From: Fidelibacterota bacterium
GTDB taxonomy: Bacteria > Pseudomonadota > Alphaproteobacteria > Rhodospirillales > Rhodospirillaceae
Assembly (NCBI GenBank): GCA_947476895.1
Contig: CANJRX010000004.1
Location: 85,877-149,876, forward strand
Length of the DNA: 64,000 bases
Reading direction: 5' to 3'
Positions 59,339-64,000 of the stretch are shown here, piece after piece. Position 1 is the stretch's first letter. Each line of letters begins with the position of its first letter. The translations under genes and the position numbers were made by a program. Under the pieces are notes generated by a model that was not told the DNA's origin, searched no databases, and worked only from the letters and a program-made list of their open reading frames with translations.

Positions 59339-59607
59339 GCTTCGCTGCCTATCTCTTAAGCACGCTAGGCTTTGCATGCCTTGCGCTATCTCTGCCCAAA
59401 CATTGGCGCGATATATTCGCGATGAACCTTGAACCTAGTCTTAAGTGGGTTCTGCGCATTGCGGGTTGGGGCCTTCTAGCCGCAGCACTTGTGCTCTGCA
59501 TCGTGCGATGGCACGCCGCAATCGGCATCTTTGCTTGGGCCGGAACGCTGACGGTTTCGGCTTTGTTGATTGCGCTGCTGCTCGCCTATGGCCGTGTCCG
59601 GCAATAG
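59335..59607 (+). CDS. DUF3325 small membrane protein
   Basis: The 90-residue protein has three hydrophobic helices (residues 3-20, 37-58 and 63-84) and the DUF3325 features FACLALSLPKHWRDIF and LRIAGWGLLAAALVLCI. DUF3325 genes usually sit with DUF3649 and PepSY genes near siderophore receptors. Here only a remnant of the upstream gene is left. A GGAG lies before the ATG. Its stop abuts the stop of the convergent RND permease gene. Confidence 0.8.
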   Translation: MSFAAYLLSTLGFACLALSLPKHWRDIFAMNLEPSLKWVLRIAGWGLLAAALVLCIVRWHAAIGIFAWAGTLTVSALLIALLLAYGRVRQ

Positions 59608-62600
59608 CTATTCGCCGGGCTGAGGCGCTACCGCACCGCGTTTGGTGACGCGACCCACCCACGCCTCAAATCTCGCCACATAAACAAACACAACCGGCAC
59701 CACGAGCAGGCACAGCGCCGTCGAGGTTATCAGGCCGCCGATGACGGCGGTGGCCATGGGTTGGCGGAAACTTGAATCTTCACCGAGCCCTAAGGCAATC
59801 GGCGTCATGCCGGCGATCATCGCGAGCGTCGTCATAATGATGGGACGCGCGCGTTTATGGCAGGCGTCGACCAGCGCTTCCGGAATCGCCATGCCGCGCT
59901 CACGCGTATTGATGATGGCGTAATCCACCAGCAGGATCGAATTCTTGGTGACAATCCCCATCAAGGTGATGAGGCCGATCATCGCGGGCACGCCCAATTC
60001 GATGCGCCCGATCAGCAGCGCGAAAAGCGCGCCGCCGGCGGACAGTGGGATGGCCGAAAGGATGGTCACGGGCTGGAGGAAGTCGTGGAACAACAGCACC
60101 AGTACGCAGAAAATGCACAGGAACCCTGTGATTAAGGCGACATTGAAGCCGCGCGTAAGCTCGGTTGCGAACTCCGCGTCACCGGTTGTGATCATGCGTA
60201 CATTGTCAGGCAGTCCCGTGATTGCAGGCGACGCCCTGGCTTGGCTCAAAGCCACACCCAGCGGCGTGCCGTTAAGATCGGCGCTGACGTTGACGTAACG
60301 GCTACGGTCCATGCGGTCGATCTGGATTGGGCCATTTTCCAGCGTGATGTCGGCAACGCTGGAGAGGGGCACGAGGCCATTGCGGCCCGGCACGCGCAGG
60401 TTGGCGATGGTATTGAAGTCGCCGCGCGCCGCTTCAGGCATGCGCACACGGATGTAAATTTGACGGGTGTCGAGGTTCAGCTTGGCAACGCTCGGGTCAA
60501 AGTCCCCGGACGTCGCAACGCGTAACGTGTCGCCGATAGCAGCGGTGGTAACGCCGCGTTCCGCGGCCAGCTGTGCGTTCGGCCGCACCACGACTTCAGG
60601 TCGCTCAAGGTTGGCGGTGGATGTCACGTTGGCCAACGTTCCGATGGTGCGGAGTTCACGTTCCAGCGCACGGACGCTGGTGACGAGCGCGGCGCGGTCC
60701 GAACTCGACATGGTGAGCTGAAGCTTCTCGCCCTGACCGCCGAAGCCGACGTCGAAACGGGCACCTGGTACTCTCTGCAAAGCCTTACGGGCGGCGGTAT
60801 CGATTTCTTTCTGCGGCGGACGCTCATCGCGAGGCGTCAGCACCAAAAGCAGGTTGGCCCGGCGTACTTCACCGCCACCGCCGCCAAAGGCGTTCCCGCC
60901 AACGGTGGTGAAAACGTCTTTAATACCCGGTAATTCGCGCAAAACAGCTCTGGCTTGCTCGGCTGTCTCCTGCGTGCGCACGAGATTGCTGCCGGGCGGA
61001 AGTTCGATGCGGACGTTGGTCAGCCCGCTATCGCTCTGGGGGATAAATCCGGTCGGAATAAAAGGAAGCATGGCGATCGAGGCGATGAAAAACGCAGCCG
61101 TGCCGGCGAGCGTGGTTTTGCGATGATTCAAGCACCACTTCACAGCCCTTAAATAGCGCTGCATGACGGGTCCGTTGGTGTCGTCGGCCCGATGCTTAGG
61201 TTTGAGGAACCGCGAGGCCAGCAGCGGCGTCAGCATGCGGGCCACGAGAAGGGACGCAAGCACCGCGACGACGACCGTCCAGCCAAACTGCTGGAAGAAC
61301 AACCCCGGCACGCCGCTCATAAGCGCGGTCGGGAGAAATACGACAACGAGCGTCATGGTGGTCGCGATGACCGCGAGCGCGATTTCGTTCACCGCGTCTT
61401 CGGTGGCTTTTTCGACCGGTTTGCCCATGAGCACGTGGCGTTCGACGTTCTCGATTTCAACGATAGCGTCGTCGACAAGAATGCCGACAATGACGGCAAG
61501 CGCCAGCAGTGTGAGCGTGTTCAACGAATAGCCTAGCCACTGCATCACGGCGAAGGCCGGCAAAATAGAAAGAGGAAGTGCTGCAGCCGAGATGATGGTC
61601 GCGCGCCAATCGCGCAGAAACAGCCACACGACGAGCACGGCCAGGATCGCGCCTTCAAACAAAAGGTGGATAGAGCCGCGGTACTGGGCGAGGGTGAAGA
61701 GGGTTACGTCAAAGACCGGCGAAATGGTAAGCGTCGTATCGTTCTTGGCCAACGTCTCCATGGCCTGCTTTACACCCTGAGAGATGGCAACTTCGTCGTA
61801 GCCGCGTGACTTATAAACGCGAAAGCCTACGGCCGGCCGGCCGTTGAGCAGCGCGGCCTGGGTGCGCTCGCCGGTTCCGTCGGTGATGGTGGCGACTTCG
61901 TCCAATCGAATGCTGCGGCCATTGGGGAGCACAATCGGCAACGCGGCCATTTCCTCCGCCTGCCGGGCCAAGGCAATGGTGCGTACGGCCTGTTCTCCGC
62001 CGCCGATCTGGGCCCGCCCGCCCGACGTTTCCTGCTGCACCTGGCGCAAGGCGCGCGAGACCTGCGCGGCCGTAATGCCGAGGCCGGTAAGGCGCACAGG
62101 ATCAATCTCCACCGTGACTTCACGGCTCAAGCCCCCAATGCGTTCAACCCGGCCGACGCCCGGCACCGCAAGCACGACCCGTGAAACGGTATCGTCCACG
62201 AACCAGGACAGGGCTTCCTCATCGAGGGCGGAAGACGCTACGCCGAAGCTCAACAGGGCCTGGCGGTTGACCGTTTGCGCGATGACGGTCGGTGGCTGCA
62301 CGTCGCTGGGCAGATCGCCGCGCGTTTGATCGACCGCGTTCTTGGTTTCGCTGACGGCGTCTGAGAGGTTCTTGTTGAGCTGAAACTCAACGCTGAGGTT
62401 CACCCGCCCGGTAGTGATGGTGGTGCGGATGTGGCGCACGCCTTCCAGCGTCGCAAGCGCGTTCTCGACGCGGCGGGCAACTTCGGTCTCAAGCTGGGCG
62501 GGCGCTGCTCCGGGTTGGGAGAGGGTGACGGTTACTACGGGCAGATCGATGTCCGGGAAGTTTTGGATCGGCAAGCGTCCAAAGCCCCATAGGCCCGCGA

Positions 62601-62667
62601 GCGCGAGCAGGGCGAAGAGCATGATGGTGGGAACCGGATTGCGGATCGACCAGGTAGCGAAATTCAT
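59608..62667 (-). CDS. RND efflux permease (HAE1/AcrB-like)
   Basis: The 1,019-residue inner-membrane pump has twelve helices and two periplasmic loops: MNFATWSIRNPVPTIMLFALLALAGLWGF, the proton-relay Asp pair in GILVDDAIVEIENVERHV, IFCVLVLLFHDFLQPVTILSAIPLSAGGALFALL and the late GIVTKNSILLVDYAI. It exports small hydrophobic or toxic compounds with a periplasmic adaptor and an outer-membrane channel. It overlaps the upstream adaptor gene by 4 bp. No channel gene or regulator is in the window. Confidence 0.94.
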   Translation of the reverse strand: MNFATWSIRNPVPTIMLFALLALAGLWGFGRLPIQNFPDIDLPVVTVTLSQPGAAPAQLETEVARRVENALATLEGVRHIRTTITTGRVNLSVEFQLNKNLSDAVSETKNAVDQTRGDLPSDVQPPTVIAQTVNRQALLSFGVASSALDEEALSWFVDDTVSRVVLAVPGVGRVERIGGLSREVTVEIDPVRLTGLGITAAQVSRALRQVQQETSGGRAQIGGGEQAVRTIALARQAEEMAALPIVLPNGRSIRLDEVATITDGTGERTQAALLNGRPAVGFRVYKSRGYDEVAISQGVKQAMETLAKNDTTLTISPVFDVTLFTLAQYRGSIHLLFEGAILAVLVVWLFLRDWRATIISAAALPLSILPAFAVMQWLGYSLNTLTLLALAVIVGILVDDAIVEIENVERHVLMGKPVEKATEDAVNEIALAVIATTMTLVVVFLPTALMSGVPGLFFQQFGWTVVVAVLASLLVARMLTPLLASRFLKPKHRADDTNGPVMQRYLRAVKWCLNHRKTTLAGTAAFFIASIAMLPFIPTGFIPQSDSGLTNVRIELPPGSNLVRTQETAEQARAVLRELPGIKDVFTTVGGNAFGGGGGEVRRANLLLVLTPRDERPPQKEIDTAARKALQRVPGARFDVGFGGQGEKLQLTMSSSDRAALVTSVRALERELRTIGTLANVTSTANLERPEVVVRPNAQLAAERGVTTAAIGDTLRVATSGDFDPSVAKLNLDTRQIYIRVRMPEAARGDFNTIANLRVPGRNGLVPLSSVADITLENGPIQIDRMDRSRYVNVSADLNGTPLGVALSQARASPAITGLPDNVRMITTGDAEFATELTRGFNVALITGFLCIFCVLVLLFHDFLQPVTILSAIPLSAGGALFALLIGRIELGVPAMIGLITLMGIVTKNSILLVDYAIINTRERGMAIPEALVDACHKRARPIIMTTLAMIAGMTPIALGLGEDSSFRQPMATAVIGGLITSTALCLLVVPVVFVYVARFEAWVGRVTKRGAVAPQPGE

Positions 62668-63833
62668 TTTGTAATTTCCGGCGCGACAACAACGCGCACG
62701 GCGTCGCCGTCATTGAGGAAGCCTGACCCGCGCACGGCGATATGCGCATTTTCGGCGAGGCCGCTCACAATCTCGACCTCGTCGTCTTCTCTGCGGCCGG
62801 TTTCGACCGCGCGTAACACGACTTTCGCGACGCCTTTGTCGGCGGTGTCTGTGAGTTCGGGTACAAAGGTACGGCCGTCGCGTAAAAGCACGGCCTCTGC
62901 CGGCACGACCAGCGCCGGGCCTTCGCCGATTGCAATCCGCCCGGTGGCATACATCCCGGCGCGGGCTTGAGAATTCAGCTCAAGATCGGCGTAAACAAAA
63001 GCGAGGCGTGAATCCTGACTAAGCGTGGGCGCGGTCTGCCGCACGGTTGCCTTTGCCTTTGCGTCGTTCGGAAGTGAGAGATTTACCGCCTGGCCGGGAC
63101 CAATCTGCATAAGCTGCTTTGCGGAAAGCTCGCCGCGCCATTCCAGGCGGTTTTGGCGCACAAGCCGGAAAAGCTCTTGGCCGGTGGAGACGACGCTGCC
63201 TAGGGTCGCGGTGCGCGCACTTACGGCACCGTCGTCGGGCGCGATAATATCTGTGTAGCGCAGCTGGAGACGCTTGGACTCTAACAGCGCGCGCGTGGTC
63301 TTGGCTTGGGTTTCGAGCTGCAAAATATTCTGGTCGCTCATAAAGCCGTTGGTCTTCAGCGTCAGAGCCCGTTTGTAATTGGCATCCGCCTGTTCGAAAT
63401 TTGCGACAAGCACAGATTCATCTGCGCGGAGCAGTGCGGGATTAATACGGGCCAGCACTTGGCCCTTTTTCACCTGATCGCCGACATTCGCCAGGATCTC
63501 GGTGATTTGATAGCCGCTGATTTGCGCGCTGATGATCGCTTCCTGCCACGGCGCAATAGCGCCCGAAACTTCAACAGTCTGCGTCCACACAACACTGCGC
63601 GGTGATGTGGATGTCACGGTCAGAACAGGCGGCGCGGCGGTTGTTGCAACGGGTGCGGGCGCGGGCCGCAAGGCAAAGCCAACGGCTGCGATCAACGCGA
63701 CGGCAACGAGACCGCCGGCGACCAGAAACTTGCGTGGAACCGCGCTCAGGCCGCGCGCTTGGCTCATGGTCGAGAGAAAAGGAGGCTCAGCGTTCCGAGT
63801 CGCCTCAAACGGACCTTTGGACATATTCGTCAT
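62664..63833 (-). CDS. RND efflux periplasmic adaptor (MFP)
   Basis: The 389-residue protein has one N-terminal helix (about residues 36-55), a lipoyl-like domain (GYQITEILANVGDQVKKGQVLARINPALL and IIAPDDGAVSARTATLGSVVSTGQELFRLV), a coiled-coil hairpin and a beta-barrel (NAHIAVRGSGFLNDGDAVRV at the end). It pairs with the RND permease gene, whose start overlaps it by 4 bp. Start M at 63831-63833; later Met residues are possible because the first ~35 residues are poorly conserved in type. Confidence 0.9.
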   Translation of the reverse strand: MTNMSKGPFEATRNAEPPFLSTMSQARGLSAVPRKFLVAGGLVAVALIAAVGFALRPAPAPVATTAAPPVLTVTSTSPRSVVWTQTVEVSGAIAPWQEAIISAQISGYQITEILANVGDQVKKGQVLARINPALLRADESVLVANFEQADANYKRALTLKTNGFMSDQNILQLETQAKTTRALLESKRLQLRYTDIIAPDDGAVSARTATLGSVVSTGQELFRLVRQNRLEWRGELSAKQLMQIGPGQAVNLSLPNDAKAKATVRQTAPTLSQDSRLAFVYADLELNSQARAGMYATGRIAIGEGPALVVPAEAVLLRDGRTFVPELTDTADKGVAKVVLRAVETGRREDDEVEIVSGLAENAHIAVRGSGFLNDGDAVRVVVAPEITK

Positions 63834-63892
63834 GTATTCTTGCCCCTCATCCGCTGACCTGACCGATTTTCTTTACCAGTCGTGATGTTAGT

Positions 63893-64000
63893 CTACTGCA
63901 TGTTTTGGCTCTGTTCGAGTGGTACTGGTATCGGGCTATAGGTCACCGGCGCCGGCGGCCTATAGCCGAGCGATGAATGGGGCCGCTTGGTGTTGTAGTG
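63893..64000 (-). CDS. C-terminal end of an IS3-family transposase (truncated by window edge)
   Basis: The frame reads HYNTKRPHSSLGYRPPAPV and ends with TAG (complement of 63893-63895). This is the typical end of the rve integrase domain in IS3-family OrfB transposases. Only 35 residues are inside the window. The IS terminus should lie between 63834 and 63892 but cannot be fixed without the other end. It lies 59 bp upstream of the RND adaptor gene, where its promoter would be. Confidence 0.85.
   Translation of the reverse strand, partial: HYNTKRPHSSLGYRPPAPVTYSPIPVPLEQSQNMQ

Noticed and set aside
1..64000. CRISPR arrays, prophage or integrated conjugative element
   Set aside because: No spaced direct repeats, cas genes, phage structural genes, integrase or conjugation genes were seen; mobile DNA is limited to the RAYT repeats, one complete IS and one IS end.

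Overview
The window reads as ordinary chromosome of an alphaproteobacterium, roughly 60 % GC, densely packed, with many 4-bp ATGA overlaps and touching convergent genes. Supporting features are an NDUFA12-type complex I subunit followed by MCE, DUF2155, aat, accC, accB and aroQ; a long B12-dependent ribonucleotide reductase; an RNase E with a large insertion in its S1 domain; and a sigma-54 promoter before a hook-protein gene. I cannot fix the order or genus from sequence alone.

Layout. 1-12 kb: parE, a YciA-like thioesterase, a REP-associated tyrosine transposase (RAYT) flanked by paired palindromes, a 1,997-bp IS1595-family element carrying a trypsin-like protease gene, a FemAB-like acyltransferase gene with ridA, serA, an AsmA-like gene and a lone CD-NTase-like protein. 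Seven copies of a GTACC(T/A)GGTAC palindrome lie here and nowhere else that I saw. 12-24 kb: nrdJ with three NrdR-like boxes; ndufa12, two MCE genes and DUF2155; aroQ-accB-accC-aat; thiS-thiG; a TolA/TonB-like gene; a SUMF1-like gene. 24-31 kb: a DUF2975/XRE pair, a solitary flgE-like gene, DUF2786, a DsbA-like protein, an M48 protease, a GGT-like lipoprotein and an aminotransferase. 31-41 kb: rne, an amidase, a PBP1A, prfB with its +1 recoding site, and a peroxiredoxin. 41-52 kb: glnE, a giant AsmA/YhdP-like protein, and a GntR-regulated MacAB-like ABC exporter. 52-60 kb: tyrS, anmK, an alpha/beta hydrolase, a small Fe-S/sulfur-relay cluster (Rrf2, cysteine desulfurase, ferredoxin, mnmA), tRNA-Met and a DUF3325 gene with a truncated neighbour. 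60-64 kb: an RND efflux pair and the tail of an IS3-like transposase.

How genes work together. aroQ-accBC-aat is a housekeeping operon. The desulfurase, ferredoxin and MnmA plausibly supply sulfur for tRNA 2-thiouridine. The NrdR-like boxes tie nrdJ to the usual RNR repressor. A YtrA-like GntR regulator has a palindrome overlapping the promoter of its exporter operon. glnE and the peroxiredoxin are co-transcribed.

The most unusual items are: (1) the lone CD-NTase-like protein next to nrdJ, whose catalytic Gly-Ser and all-carboxylate metal site look substituted and which has no CBASS effector nearby; (2) the IS with a protease cargo gene, with exact ends and target duplication; (3) the palindromes placed 2-5 bp after TAA stop codons and built so that they can supply the stop themselves; (4) a His-Asp repeat tract inside RNase E.
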